Shown here piece by piece: positions 24,505-33,545 of a stretch of 54,012 nucleotides of DNA; the stretch's first letter is position 1, and every line of letters starts with the position of its first letter. Source of the DNA: Elusimicrobiota bacterium (lineage in GTDB: Bacteria > Elusimicrobiota > Elusimicrobia > UBA1565 > UBA9628); the NCBI GenBank assembly GCA_016218575.1, contig JACRDN010000013.1, forward strand, positions 1 through 54,012, written 5' to 3'. Below the pieces are notes generated by a model that was not told where the DNA came from, did not search any database, and saw only the letters and a program-made list of their open reading frames with translations. A program made the translations under genes and the position numbers.

Positions 24505-27192
24505 CTAGCGGCTGCGAAGGCTCTCCAGGATGAGTGCGGCGAGAGCCGAGACCGTTTTCTCCCAATCGAGGTCGGCCATGCCGCCCTGGGCAAAGTCCGC
24601 CCGGCCTCCGGCCGAGCCCCCGCGCGCGGCGGCGAAGGCCTTGGCGATTTTCGCGGCATCGTAGCCCTTGGGGGGGAGATCCGCGGTGGCGGCGAGAACG
24701 AAGGAGAGCTTGCCGTTGCCGGGCGCTGCGATGAACACGAGTCCAGAGCCGATCTCTCCCTTGAGTTTGTCGGAAAGCGAGCGCAAAGACTTGGGGTCCG
24801 CCCCGTCGAAGCGCTGGGAGAGAAGCCTCGTGTCCTTGACTTGCGTGATTTGATGCCCGGAAAGGGCCGCGGCCGAGAGCTTCTTGGCCTTGAGCCGCGC
24901 GACGAGCTCCTTGAGCTCTTTCTCGCGGCTGCGCAGGGCGGGTTCCGCGCGCTCGTCGGGGGCAAGTTCGTCGGCCTTGCCGCCGAGCGCCGATATCTCC
25001 TCCAAAAGCTCGCGCTCGCGCTTGAGAAGTTGGGACACGCTCTCTTCTTCCTCGCGGGCCTTGGCTCGCTCATAATCTTCCACGGCTATCCCGGCCAGGG
25101 CCTCGATGCGCCGCACGCCCGCCGCGGCCGAGGACTCGCGCACGATCTTGAAGGCCCCGATCTCCGCGGTGTTGCCAACATGGGTGCCGCCGCAAAGCTC
25201 GAGGCTGAAGCGTTCCTTGGGGGTTTCCCAGCCCTTGGACCCGATGAGGACAAAGCGCGGTCGCTCACCGTAATCTTCTCCAAGGAGGGTCACCGCCCCG
25301 TACTCATGGACCTTGTCCACGGACTCCATCTTGGTCGCGACGATCTCGCCCTTGCGGATCTCCTCTACGACCATGGACTCGAGGCGTTGCAGGGTCTCGG
25401 GGTCCAGGGCCTTGGGGAAAGTGAAATCGAATCGGAGCTTGTCGGGGCCTACGTAGGAGCCGGCCTGCCTCACGTGGGAGCCCAGGACGCGGCGCAGGGC
25501 CTCGTTCAAGAGATGCGTGGCCGTGTGGTGGGGCCGGACCCGCGAACGCCTCGCGGCGTCCACTGTGGCCAGGACCTTCTCTCCGGCCGCGGGAGGCTTG
25601 GCGCCGGCCGGGCGAATGATGTGAAGGATGCCCGAGCCCTGCTTTTTCGTATCCAGGACCTCGGCCAGGAGTTGGCCCCCATCAGGGCTGAAAATGCCCC
25701 CCTCGTCGCCGACCTGTCCGCCGCCCTCCGGGTAGAAGGGAGTCTTGTCCAAGACCAGGACATGGCAGCCCGAGGGTTGGCAGGGGGCGCAGCCGACGAC
25801 TTGGGCGATTTCCTGCAAGGACTCGTAGCCCGTGAATTCAGTTTGAAGAGGGGCGGAGAATAAGTTCTCAACAATAAAATTTTCAAAGACAACGCCAACT
25901 TCTCCAGAGCCCTTCCAGGAGGCTCGCGCCACCGCGACGGCTTTTTCTTGGGCGCGCTTGAAGCCGTCCTCATCTACCGAGATGCCGCGTTTGGAGGAGA
26001 TCTCCCGGGTGAGCTCCAGGGGGAAGCCGAAAGTGTCGTAGAGCTTGAAGGCCTCCTCGCCGGACAGGAGCTTTCCGGCCCTTTCAAGCAGGCCCTCAAG
26101 CTCCTCCTCGCCGCTCCTCAAGGTCTCGAGGAATTTCTCCTCCTCGCTCTTGAGCGTCTCCTCCACCTGGGCAGCCGCGGCCGGCAGCTCGGAATACACG
26201 CCCTCGAATATCTCGAGGGCCGCGGGAACCAGGCGGTGGAGGAAGGCCTGGCCGTGGCCCAGGAGCTGGCCGTAGCGCAGCGCCCGGCGGATGAGGCGCC
26301 GGAGCACGTAGCCGCGCTCCACGTTGGAGGGGATCACGCCCTCGGCAAGGAGCATTATGGCGGCGCGGGAGTGGTCGGCGATCACCCGGTAGGCGAGCTC
26401 GTTCTCGGGGGACTTGTGGCGCTCGGCTCCGAGGATGCGGCCGGCCACCTGCACGATGGGGGCGAAAAGGTCGGTGTCGAAAGGGGACGGCCGGCCCTGC
26501 GCCACGAAGGCCAGGCGCTCCAGGCCCATCCCGGTGTCTATGTTCCTGCGGGGCAGGGCCTTGAGCGCGCCGTCTTCCTGGCGGTCGAACTGCGTGAACA
26601 CCAGGTTCCATATCTCGAGATAGCGGTCGCAGTCGCAGCCCGCAGCGCAGGAGGTTTTGCCGCAGGAGTACTGCGGGCCGCGGTCGAAATATATCTCCGA
26701 GCAGGGGCCGCAGGGGCCGGTGGGGCCCATGTTCCAGAAATTGCTGTCCTCCCCGAGCCGGACCGGGGCGTTGGGGACCCCCAGCTTCTTCCAGAGCTTG
26801 ACCGCTTCCTCGTCATCCTTGAAAACCGATGGATGGAGGCGCTTGGGGTCGAGGGCCATCTTGTCCGTGAGGAATTCCCAGGCCCATGCGATGGACTCTT
26901 CCTTGAAATAGTCGCCGAAAGAGAAATTGCCGAGCATCTCGAAGAAGGTGAGGTGGCGCAAAGTGGTTCCCACCCTGTCTATGTCCGTGGTCCGGAAGCA
27001 TTTCTGGCAGCTGGCCGCGCGGGAGAGGTCCTTTTTGACCCCGAGGAAATAGGGCTTGAAGGGCACCATGCCCGCGGAATTGAACATCAAGGTCGGGTCG
27101 CCCAGGGGCACCAGGGGGGCCGATGGGCGCACCGCATGCTGTCGCGCCGCGAAAAAATCGAGGTAGGCCCTGCGGATCTCGGAGCTTTGCAT
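24505..27192 (-). CDS. alaS: Alanyl-tRNA synthetase
   Basis: At 895 aa this is a full-length AlaRS, charging tRNA-Ala. The catalytic domain shows 'FNSAGMVPFKPYFLG', 'SCQKCFRTTDIDRVG' and 'HLTFFEMLGNFSFGDYFK'. The editing domain shows 'RPHHTATHLLNEAL' and 'LCGGTHVGNTAEIG', giving the HxxxH...CxxxH zinc site. A helical linker ('LLKRERELLEEISAL') and C-Ala domain follow, ending 'GGSAGGRADFAQGG'. An extended -10 (27207-27212) lies just upstream. It is divergent from the M23 peptidase operon. Confidence 0.97.
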   Translation of the reverse strand: MQSSEIRRAYLDFFAARQHAVRPSAPLVPLGDPTLMFNSAGMVPFKPYFLGVKKDLSRAASCQKCFRTTDIDRVGTTLRHLTFFEMLGNFSFGDYFKEESIAWAWEFLTDKMALDPKRLHPSVFKDDEEAVKLWKKLGVPNAPVRLGEDSNFWNMGPTGPCGPCSEIYFDRGPQYSCGKTSCAAGCDCDRYLEIWNLVFTQFDRQEDGALKALPRRNIDTGMGLERLAFVAQGRPSPFDTDLFAPIVQVAGRILGAERHKSPENELAYRVIADHSRAAIMLLAEGVIPSNVERGYVLRRLIRRALRYGQLLGHGQAFLHRLVPAALEIFEGVYSELPAAAAQVEETLKSEEEKFLETLRSGEEELEGLLERAGKLLSGEEAFKLYDTFGFPLELTREISSKRGISVDEDGFKRAQEKAVAVARASWKGSGEVGVVFENFIVENLFSAPLQTEFTGYESLQEIAQVVGCAPCQPSGCHVLVLDKTPFYPEGGGQVGDEGGIFSPDGGQLLAEVLDTKKQGSGILHIIRPAGAKPPAAGEKVLATVDAARRSRVRPHHTATHLLNEALRRVLGSHVRQAGSYVGPDKLRFDFTFPKALDPETLQRLESMVVEEIRKGEIVATKMESVDKVHEYGAVTLLGEDYGERPRFVLIGSKGWETPKERFSLELCGGTHVGNTAEIGAFKIVRESSAAAGVRRIEALAGIAVEDYERAKAREEEESVSQLLKRERELLEEISALGGKADELAPDERAEPALRSREKELKELVARLKAKKLSAAALSGHQITQVKDTRLLSQRFDGADPKSLRSLSDKLKGEIGSGLVFIAAPGNGKLSFVLAATADLPPKGYDAAKIAKAFAAARGGSAGGRADFAQGGMADLDWEKTVSALAALILESLRSR

Positions 27193-27206
27193 ATATTTAA
27201 GAAAAA

Positions 27207-27212
27207 ATTATA
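27207..27212 (-). promoter_or_regulatory. Extended -10 of alaS
   Basis: TGGTATAAT on the minus strand is a TGnTATAAT extended -10, with the -10 ending 14 nt before ATG 27192, so the leader is short. No good -35 is visible. Confidence 0.6.
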
Positions 27213-27252
27213 CCAAAATTGAGCGGGGCGCGGGTTCGTGAGCAATTTTCCG

Positions 27253-27280
27253 TTGACATAACCGCCGGGTCTGTTATAAT
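27253..27280 (+). promoter_or_regulatory. Sigma70 promoter of the M23/bactofilin operon
   Basis: TTGACA (27253-27258) and TATAAT (27275-27280) are separated by 16 bp, both consensus. The start codon 27300 follows after a leader of about 13 nt. Confidence 0.88.
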
Positions 27281-27299
27281 ATCCTAGCCCGAAAGCGGT

Positions 27300-28253
27300 A
27301 TGGATCGCCTCAAAAAGCTCTCCGAAGTCTTTAGCCGCAACGTCACCATCCTGATAGTCCCTCAATCCGAATGGAAGTCCCTGCGTTGGCAGGGGAGTTT
27401 GGGTTTTCTTCTTTTCTTCGCCTCGATCTGGTCGGCTTTCACCCTTTGGGCGGGCTTTGTCTCGGGGCGCCACGTGGACTATTGGATCACCAAGGCCGAC
27501 AACCTGGTGATGAAGACCAAGCTGTCCCAACTGGCCCAGGAGATGGAGCGCTCGCGCGAGGTCCTCGAGGCCGCCAGGACCACCGACGACCAGCTGCGCA
27601 TGCTCTTGAGCCTGTCGCGCCGGCGCAGCATCGTCGAGCCGGAAGCCGAGGCCGTGGGCGGCCCGACCGCGGCCGACAGGATGGGCCTGCGGCGAATGCT
27701 CGAGGGTCCCTCGGCTCGCCTCGACCAGCCGGCCTGGCGCCGCCGGATCGCGGTTTTGCGCGAGGAGTCCTACAAGCGCCTGGCCAGCTTCCAAGAGATA
27801 TCCTGGTACATCAGCAACCAAAGGAGCTTGTTCCAGGCCACCCCCAGCTTGTGGCCGACCGAGGGTCATGTCACCTCCCTATTCGGGTACCGCTTCGATC
27901 CCATGAAAAGCTACGGCGATGGGGAAAGCGGGGAGTACCACCAAGGCATAGACATCGCCAATAGTTCCGACACCTTGATTTATGCCACGGCCGATGGCAC
28001 CGTGCGCTTTTCCGGCTGGTCGCACGGCTACGGCCAGATGATCGTTCTCGACCACGGCTACGGCCTCTCCACTTTGTACGGGCACACCTCCAAGTCTCTC
28101 GTTAAGATGGGCCAAAGAATTTCGAGGGGCCAGGTGATCGCCTACATGGGCATGACGGGCCGCTCCACCGGCGCGCATCTGCACTATGAGGTCTGGCGCC
28201 AGGGCAAGCCCGTCAATCCCATGCTCTATCTCAAGGTGAGGGAAGGTCCATGA
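27300..28253 (+). CDS. Membrane-anchored M23 peptidoglycan endopeptidase
   Basis: The 317-aa protein has a TM anchor at about residues 35-57, a helical coiled-coil segment (about 65-110), and a C-terminal LytM/M23 domain. Zinc ligands are visible: His214 and Asp218 in 'YHQGIDIA', and His293/His295 in 'HLHYEVW'. The family cuts peptidoglycan cross-links in the periplasm. The gene overlaps a bactofilin gene by 4 bp, a pairing known from cell-shape systems, so a role in local wall remodelling is likely. Confidence 0.92.
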   Translation: MDRLKKLSEVFSRNVTILIVPQSEWKSLRWQGSLGFLLFFASIWSAFTLWAGFVSGRHVDYWITKADNLVMKTKLSQLAQEMERSREVLEAARTTDDQLRMLLSLSRRRSIVEPEAEAVGGPTAADRMGLRRMLEGPSARLDQPAWRRRIAVLREESYKRLASFQEISWYISNQRSLFQATPSLWPTEGHVTSLFGYRFDPMKSYGDGESGEYHQGIDIANSSDTLIYATADGTVRFSGWSHGYGQMIVLDHGYGLSTLYGHTSKSLVKMGQRISRGQVIAYMGMTGRSTGAHLHYEVWRQGKPVNPMLYLKVREGP

Positions 28254-28681
28254 CCATGCCATTCTTTGATAAAAAGGCTGAAAAATCCGACGGCCGCGAG
28301 GGAATCACCTTGATAGGCGAGGAGGCCACCTTCCACGGCGTGCTCTCGGCCAAGGGGTCGCTGCGCGTGGACGGCTACGTGGAGGGGGATATCTCGGACG
28401 CCGTATCCGTCGAGGTCGGTAAAAAGGGCCGGATCAAGGGAAACATCGCGACCGAGGTCCTTTCCATTTCTGGTCAAGTGGAGGGCGACGTCGCGGCCAG
28501 CCGATCCGTCGAGCTCCTGGCCGCCGGGCGCCTGACCGGCAACGTCAAGACGGCCCGCCTGCGCATCGAGGAGGGGGCTTTCTTCAACGGCTCCTGCAAG
28601 ATGGCTCCTCACGAGGAACGCCGCGGCCGCCACGGCGCGGATGCGGAGAAGCTGGCTCCCGTCGAAGCTTCATCGAGGTAA
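28250..28681 (+). CDS. Bactofilin
   Basis: The 143-aa protein is a typical polymer-forming bactofilin: an unstructured N-terminus, then a right-handed beta-helix core with recurrent 'G.L.VDG.VEGDI', 'VGKKGRIKGNI', 'ISGQVEGDV', 'ELLAAGRLTGNV' turns, and a charged tail. Bactofilins form membrane-associated filaments that position wall enzymes. Start overlap with the M23 gene (ATGA) implies a joint complex. Confidence 0.93.
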   Translation: MTMPFFDKKAEKSDGREGITLIGEEATFHGVLSAKGSLRVDGYVEGDISDAVSVEVGKKGRIKGNIATEVLSISGQVEGDVAASRSVELLAAGRLTGNVKTARLRIEEGAFFNGSCKMAPHEERRGRHGADAEKLAPVEASSR

Positions 28682-28745
28682 AATTCATGGTATTCGATCT
28701 AATATCTCAACCATTCCCTTGCCTCCTAATGCGGAGGCCGCGGGC

Positions 28746-29450
28746 ATGATTTCCATCCTGCGCCGCTATCAGAAGCCTTTATTTCTCGCCGTCATCGCCA
28801 TTTTCCTCATCGGGACCTTCGTGGGCTTGGGGGGGTATTTCTTCACGAGCAGGGATATGAGCGGGACCGTGGCCACCGTGGGCTCCACCAAGATCCCCTA
28901 TTCCCTCTTCGCGGCCAAGGTGAACCAATACTTGGACGCGATCCGCGGCCAAGGGGCCGAGCTCAAGGAGGACCAGATCAAGGAGATCAAGCAGCTCATC
29001 CTTCGCGACATGATTGTGGACGAGATACTGCTCTCCAAGGCCGAGGAGATGGGCCTTCAGGCGACCGATGAGGAGGTCTCCTACGAGATCCAGCACACCA
29101 AGGCTTTCCAGCACGAGGGGACCTTCAACCAGGACCTTTATTTCCAAGCCCTGCGCCGTGTTCTTCATGAGACGCCTCGGGCCTACGAGGACTCCCGCAG
29201 GAAAGCCATCAAGGTGGCCAAGCTTAAGCAGATTCTTTATCTCACGGCGAAGCTTCCTCCCGAGGAGCTGCGCGGGGCTTACGCCCAGGCCAATAAGGGC
29301 TCCCTCAAGGATTTCGAGAAGGAAAAGGAGTCCTTCGCCGCCAAGCTCCAGCAGCAAAGGGCTTTGGAGCTGATCAATTATTATCTGCGCCAAATCAGCG
29401 CCCAGGTCGAGATCCGCAGCTATCTCGAGCAGCGCGACAGCGGGGTTTAA
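28746..29450 (+). CDS. Membrane-anchored SurA/PpiD N-terminal domain protein
   Basis: The 234-aa protein starts with 'MISILRRYQKPLFLAVIAIF', an inner-membrane anchor of PpiD type, followed by a SurA-N-like helical chaperone domain ('TVGSTKIPYSLFAAKVNQYL', 'LILRDMIVDEILLSKAEEMG', 'TDEEVSYEI'). It lacks the parvulin isomerase domain present in PpiD and SurA. It probably acts as a periplasmic holdase. ATG 28746 has GGAGG upstream; longer starts fall inside the bactofilin gene. Confidence 0.8.
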   Translation: MISILRRYQKPLFLAVIAIFLIGTFVGLGGYFFTSRDMSGTVATVGSTKIPYSLFAAKVNQYLDAIRGQGAELKEDQIKEIKQLILRDMIVDEILLSKAEEMGLQATDEEVSYEIQHTKAFQHEGTFNQDLYFQALRRVLHETPRAYEDSRRKAIKVAKLKQILYLTAKLPPEELRGAYAQANKGSLKDFEKEKESFAAKLQQQRALELINYYLRQISAQVEIRSYLEQRDSGV

Positions 29451-29451
29451 T

Positions 29452-30378
29452 ATGTCCATTTTGGTGGTGGGATCGGTCGCGCTCGACTCGGTGAAAACCT
29501 TGGCGGGGGAAAGCCGGGAGGCCCTGGGCGGCTCCGCCGTCTATTTTTCCCTTTCCGCCCGGCAATTCGCCCCGGTCTCGGTCGTGGGCGTGGTGGGTCG
29601 CGATTTCCCCGTGGAGCACCGCCAGCTCCTATCCCGGCGAGGTATCGACCTCGAGGGCTTGAAGGAGATGCCTGGGGAGACTTTCCGCTGGGTGGGAAGG
29701 TTCGGCAAGGACCTCTCCAAGGCCAAGACTTTGGAAACCCATCTCAACGTCTTCAAGGATTTCCGGCCGGCTTTGAGCCCCTCCCAGAAGCGCTCGCGCG
29801 TGGTGTTCCTGGCCAACATCGACCCCGAGCTCCAGACGGAGGTCCTGGCCCAGATGGAGTCCCCGGCCATCACGGCCTGCGACACCATGGACTACTGGAT
29901 CGCCTCCAAGCCCGCGGCGTTAAAGGAGCTCTTGAGCCGCGTGAACATCTTCTTCGCCAACGAGGGCGAGGCCAAGAAACTCACCCGCCAGAGCAACATC
30001 CTGCGTGCGGCCAACGTTATTTCAGAGTGGGGCCCGTCCGTGGTCGTGATCAAGAAGGGCGAGCACGGGGCGCTTCTGAAATTCGGGTCGGAGTTCTTCG
30101 TTTTCCCGGCCTATCCTCTCGACACCGTCAAGGACCCGACCGGAGCCGGAGACACCTTCGCCGGAGGCTTCATGGGGTATCTCGCGGCCACCGGCGAGTT
30201 CGACGACGTCGAGCACTTGAAGCGCGCCATGATTTACGGCACGGTGCTCGCCTCCTTCACGGTCCAGGACTTCAGCACCGCGGCCCTCGAGTCCCTCCAA
30301 AAGGGAGCTCTCGAATCCCGCTTCAACGAGTTCCTGGATCGCCTGAGCGTGTCCCGCAACGGGGCTGTCCTGGCTTGA
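29452..30378 (+). CDS. PfkB-family carbohydrate kinase
   Basis: The 308-aa ribokinase-fold protein has 'GSVALDSVKT' and 'GGSAVYFSLSARQF' near the N-terminus and the PfkB signature 'DPTGAGDTFAGGFMGYLA', whose 'GAGD' Asp is the catalytic base. It phosphorylates a sugar or nucleoside; the lid sequence does not fix the substrate. It starts 1 bp after the SurA-like gene and overlaps the ABC ATPase start, so it is in the same unit. Confidence 0.88.
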   Translation: MSILVVGSVALDSVKTLAGESREALGGSAVYFSLSARQFAPVSVVGVVGRDFPVEHRQLLSRRGIDLEGLKEMPGETFRWVGRFGKDLSKAKTLETHLNVFKDFRPALSPSQKRSRVVFLANIDPELQTEVLAQMESPAITACDTMDYWIASKPAALKELLSRVNIFFANEGEAKKLTRQSNILRAANVISEWGPSVVVIKKGEHGALLKFGSEFFVFPAYPLDTVKDPTGAGDTFAGGFMGYLAATGEFDDVEHLKRAMIYGTVLASFTVQDFSTAALESLQKGALESRFNEFLDRLSVSRNGAVLA

Positions 30379-31127
30379 TCGAGATCTCGGGCCTGGTCAA
30401 GCGCTTCGAGACTCTCGCCGCCGTCAAGGGGCTCTCCCTCAAAGTCGAGCCGGGTGAAATCTTCGGCTTCCTCGGGCCCAATGGCGCCGGAAAGACCACC
30501 ACCGTCAAGCTCATCACCGGGCTCTTGAAGCCTACCGAGGGCAGGATTCTCGTTGGGGGCTTCGACGTGGCGGCCCAAACCCTCGAGGCCAAGAAAATCA
30601 TGGGGCTGGTCCCAGACGAGCCTTTCGTCTACCCCAAGCTCACGGGGGCGGAGTACCTGCGCTTCATAGGAGAACTCTACGGAGTGGGTCTAGAGACGCA
30701 GAGAAAACGCGTTCCGGAGCTCTTGGAGATGTTCGAGCTCTCTGGCTGGGGCGGGGAGCTCGTGGAGTCCTACTCCCATGGGATGCGCCAGAAGTTGGTC
30801 CTGGCCGGAATCCTCCTCCACGAACCCAAGGTCCTGGTCCTCGACGAGCCCTTGGTGGGGCTCGACCCCAAGAGCGCTCGCATGGCCAAGGAGATCTTCC
30901 AAACCTTGGCGCGGCGGGGAACCGCCATATTCATGTGCACCCATATCCTGGAGATCGCCGAGAAGCTGTGCAGCCGGATCGGCATCATGATCGCCGGGGA
31001 GTTGATCGCCTTGGGCACCTTGGATGAGCTCAAGGCCCGCGCCAGGAGTCCGGGCTCGGGCCTGGAGGACCTATTCCTGAGCCTCACGGGCGGCCACGAG
31101 TACGCGACGCTGCTCAAGAATTTGTAA
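30375..31127 (+). CDS. ABC transporter ATP-binding protein
   Basis: The 250-aa ATPase has Walker A 'GPNGAGKTTT', a degenerate signature region 'SYSHGMRQKL', Walker B 'KVLVLDEPLVGLD' and the switch His in 'MCTHILEIAE'. I chose TTG 30375 because it overlaps the kinase stop (TTGA) and begins the domain at 'IEISGLVKRF'. It powers the permease encoded directly downstream. Confidence 0.93.
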   Translation: MIEISGLVKRFETLAAVKGLSLKVEPGEIFGFLGPNGAGKTTTVKLITGLLKPTEGRILVGGFDVAAQTLEAKKIMGLVPDEPFVYPKLTGAEYLRFIGELYGVGLETQRKRVPELLEMFELSGWGGELVESYSHGMRQKLVLAGILLHEPKVLVLDEPLVGLDPKSARMAKEIFQTLARRGTAIFMCTHILEIAEKLCSRIGIMIAGELIALGTLDELKARARSPGSGLEDLFLSLTGGHEYATLLKNL

Positions 31128-32798
31128 ATGCTTCTCGTCCTTTTAAAACGTAAACTCCTATCGGCGAGGAACAGAATCCTTTTCCTGACGTCCTACGAAC
31201 GGATCAGGAACATGGCATTCTCCCTCGCGGCGTTCGGACTGGTCTACGGCCTCTACCGCGGCTTTTTGCGCCTTTTGGCCTACTTGAGCGCGGTGCCGCT
31301 CATCGGCCCCCTCATCATTTGGAAGCTCACGGCCATGGCTCTTCTCATGACCTTCGCCATGGTCGCGATCTCGAGCCTTCTCACGTCGCTCACGACTCTC
31401 TACTATTCCCGCGACCTCAACTTCCTGATGAACGCGCCAGTTCCCCTGCGCGCGGTGTTTTTGGACAAGTCCCTGGAGAGCATATTCTTCTCCTCCTGGA
31501 TGATAGGAGTGGTCTTGATTCCCTACGTCCTGGCCTTGGCCAAGGTAAGCGGCTATGGGGCGGGTTTCTTCGCGGGCTTTCTCGTTCTTTGCGCGCCTTT
31601 CCTGATGCTGGCCGCCTCCTTGGGGCTCGCGTTCACCCTCTTCCTTCTTTACTGCTTTCCGTCCTCGCGCACGCGAGACGTCGTTTGGGTCCTCTCGAGC
31701 CTGTCTCTTACCGTGGTCTACGGCTTGGTGCGCTTTTCCGAGCCAGAGAAGCTGGTCCGGCCGGACGCACTTCATAGAGTGGCCGAATACCTTAATTACC
31801 TGCAGGCTCCCACGGCCCCGCTTCTTCCCTCCTGGTGGATGACCCAGGGGCTTTTGGCCGCCGCCAATGGGAAGTCCGAGGCTTTCGCGCTGGAAGCCAC
31901 TTTCCTCATGGCCGCTGCCGCGACCATTTACCTGGGCCTTGTCTATTTGGCCGGCCGGATTTATTTCATCGGCTACAGCGGGGCCCAGGAAAGCGCGCGC
32001 CGGGCCATACCCTGGCCTTTCGAGGTCCTGGCCGAATCCAAGTGCTTCAGGTTCCTGGGCTTGGACGAGAGCCTGGTCCCGCTCTTCTGGCGGGAGCGCA
32101 AGGTGTTCTTTAGGGACGTCAAGCACTGGTCCCAGCTTCTCCTCATCCTGGGCCTGGTTTTCGTGTATCTCTTCAGCATCGCGCGCCTGCCCTTGGACAG
32201 CCCGGACCTGAGAAGCCTCGTGTCCTTCTTGAACGTCGGCACCGCGGGCTTCGTGATCGCGGCCTTGGGCCTGCGCTTCACATTCCCGTCGATCAGCCTC
32301 GAGGGCCGCTCCTGGTGGGTGGTAAGGTCCGCTCCCGTGGGCCTAGACGCCCTCATGCGCCAGAAGTTCCTGTTCTCCGCCGTTCCCATGACGGCCGTGG
32401 CCTTGGTCTTGGGCCTGGCCACGAACCGGCTCCTTTCGGCCGACGCCTTCACGGCCTGGCTGTCCTTGGCGAGCCTCATCGTCATCACCTGGGGGGTTTG
32501 CCTCATGGGAATTGGCTTTGGCGCGTTGTTTCCCATGTTTCATGTCGAGAATATCCACCAGGTCGAGTCCTCCCTCGGGGGCTTTCTCTACATGGCGGCG
32601 TCCCTTTTCTACATCGGGGCCATGATCCTCATCCTCTCCTGGCCCATGCAGATGCACTTCCACGCCCGCTTCGGCCGCCCCGAGGCCTGGGATTGGAATG
32701 TCGCCTTCCTGTCCGCCGCCGCGGCGGCGCTTCTGAACCTCATCGTCTTCATCGTGCCCTGGAAGCTGGGGCTTAAGTCTCTCGAAAACCACGAGTAA
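31128..32798 (+). CDS. ABC-2-type transporter permease
   Basis: The 556-aa protein has roughly 12 hydrophobic segments. It starts directly after the ATPase stop codon and forms the membrane part of that exporter. 'YYSRDLNFLMNAPVPLRAVF' near residue 90 and 'FWRERKVFFRDVKHWSQLL' near 320 are typical of large two-half ABC exporters of unknown cargo. Nothing in the sequence identifies the substrate. Confidence 0.85.
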   Translation: MLLVLLKRKLLSARNRILFLTSYERIRNMAFSLAAFGLVYGLYRGFLRLLAYLSAVPLIGPLIIWKLTAMALLMTFAMVAISSLLTSLTTLYYSRDLNFLMNAPVPLRAVFLDKSLESIFFSSWMIGVVLIPYVLALAKVSGYGAGFFAGFLVLCAPFLMLAASLGLAFTLFLLYCFPSSRTRDVVWVLSSLSLTVVYGLVRFSEPEKLVRPDALHRVAEYLNYLQAPTAPLLPSWWMTQGLLAAANGKSEAFALEATFLMAAAATIYLGLVYLAGRIYFIGYSGAQESARRAIPWPFEVLAESKCFRFLGLDESLVPLFWRERKVFFRDVKHWSQLLLILGLVFVYLFSIARLPLDSPDLRSLVSFLNVGTAGFVIAALGLRFTFPSISLEGRSWWVVRSAPVGLDALMRQKFLFSAVPMTAVALVLGLATNRLLSADAFTAWLSLASLIVITWGVCLMGIGFGALFPMFHVENIHQVESSLGGFLYMAASLFYIGAMILILSWPMQMHFHARFGRPEAWDWNVAFLSAAAAALLNLIVFIVPWKLGLKSLENHE

Positions 32799-32807
32799 GC
32801 CCTTGCT

Positions 32808-32825
32808 GTAGGTCTTTTGGCCTAC
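32808..32825 (+). terminator. Hairpin after the ABC exporter operon
   Basis: GTAGGTC-TTTT-GGCCTAC forms a 7-bp stem (one G-T pair) 9 bp after the permease stop. It has no T-run, so termination is tentative. Confidence 0.4.
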
Positions 32826-32842
32826 AAAAGTTTGGGCCTAAG

Positions 32843-32876
32843 GGCCCTTGAGACACTATTCCAATGGCATTATCCT
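32843..32876 (+). promoter_or_regulatory. CCC-N22-type promoter of the 32905 gene
   Basis: GGCCCT (32843-32848) is 22 bp from TATCCT (32871-32876). A leader of about 22 nt with GGGAGG precedes ATG 32905. Confidence 0.6.
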
Positions 32877-32904
32877 GAAGTTGTGCTACAAGTAGGGAGG
32901 AAGA

Positions 32905-33507
32905 ATGAACATTAAAGCTTTTGGGATTGCCTTGGTATTGGCTCAGTCAGCCGCAGCTCAAGGCGGTGGATTTATGCAGGTGTATCCTGGCTGGCGCTCG
33001 ACGCAGGAGGCGCTCAAGGATTTTGAGGGCATTAGAGAATCCCTAAGTTCTACTTTGGAAAGATACCGGAATTTCAGGGATAAATATGGACTTTCTTTTA
33101 CCGATGCAAAGTTCCGGGTGTATTCGGCCGGAGACGGGGTAGAAGTGCCATCTGACATACCGCAGTATGGCGCATTGTTCGAGGATCGTTGTTCCAAGCC
33201 CGAATACGGTGGTCGGCAGACTAAATACTGGGTTTCCAGCTACGGGGAAGTCGGGCTTTACGAGCTGGATGGATCTTGTATTATTGCCGAGATGAATAGA
33301 AATTTGGTTGAGGTCGAGTCTGATCTTAATTCAGGCCGAATAGAGAGCCTGAGTTTAGCCTGGAACTCTTACCGGTATCTTATCCAACGGCACGTTATTT
33401 TGACGAAGGGGTTGGATCGATTTGAGTCCATTGGAGATGCTCCCGCTTCGACTCCCAAATTGAGGATTATTCCGCCGGCAACTCGGCGCATGAGGCGGGT
33501 GCAATAG
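32905..33507 (+). CDS. Secreted protein of unknown function (200 aa)
   Basis: Not recognised. There is a signal peptide ('FGIALVLAQSAAAQ') and a good ribosome-binding site (GGGAGGA). The mature part is a helical segment ('EALKDFEGIRESLSSTLERY') followed by a Cys-containing beta region ('CSKPEYGG...DGSCIIAEM'). Base composition is clearly AT-richer than neighbours, suggesting recent acquisition or relaxed selection. Confidence 0.72.
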   Translation: MNIKAFGIALVLAQSAAAQGGGFMQVYPGWRSTQEALKDFEGIRESLSSTLERYRNFRDKYGLSFTDAKFRVYSAGDGVEVPSDIPQYGALFEDRCSKPEYGGRQTKYWVSSYGEVGLYELDGSCIIAEMNRNLVEVESDLNSGRIESLSLAWNSYRYLIQRHVILTKGLDRFESIGDAPASTPKLRIIPPATRRMRRVQ

Positions 33508-33545
33508 TCCTCGTCAAAGTTTTCGCACGCATAGGTCATTTTTGA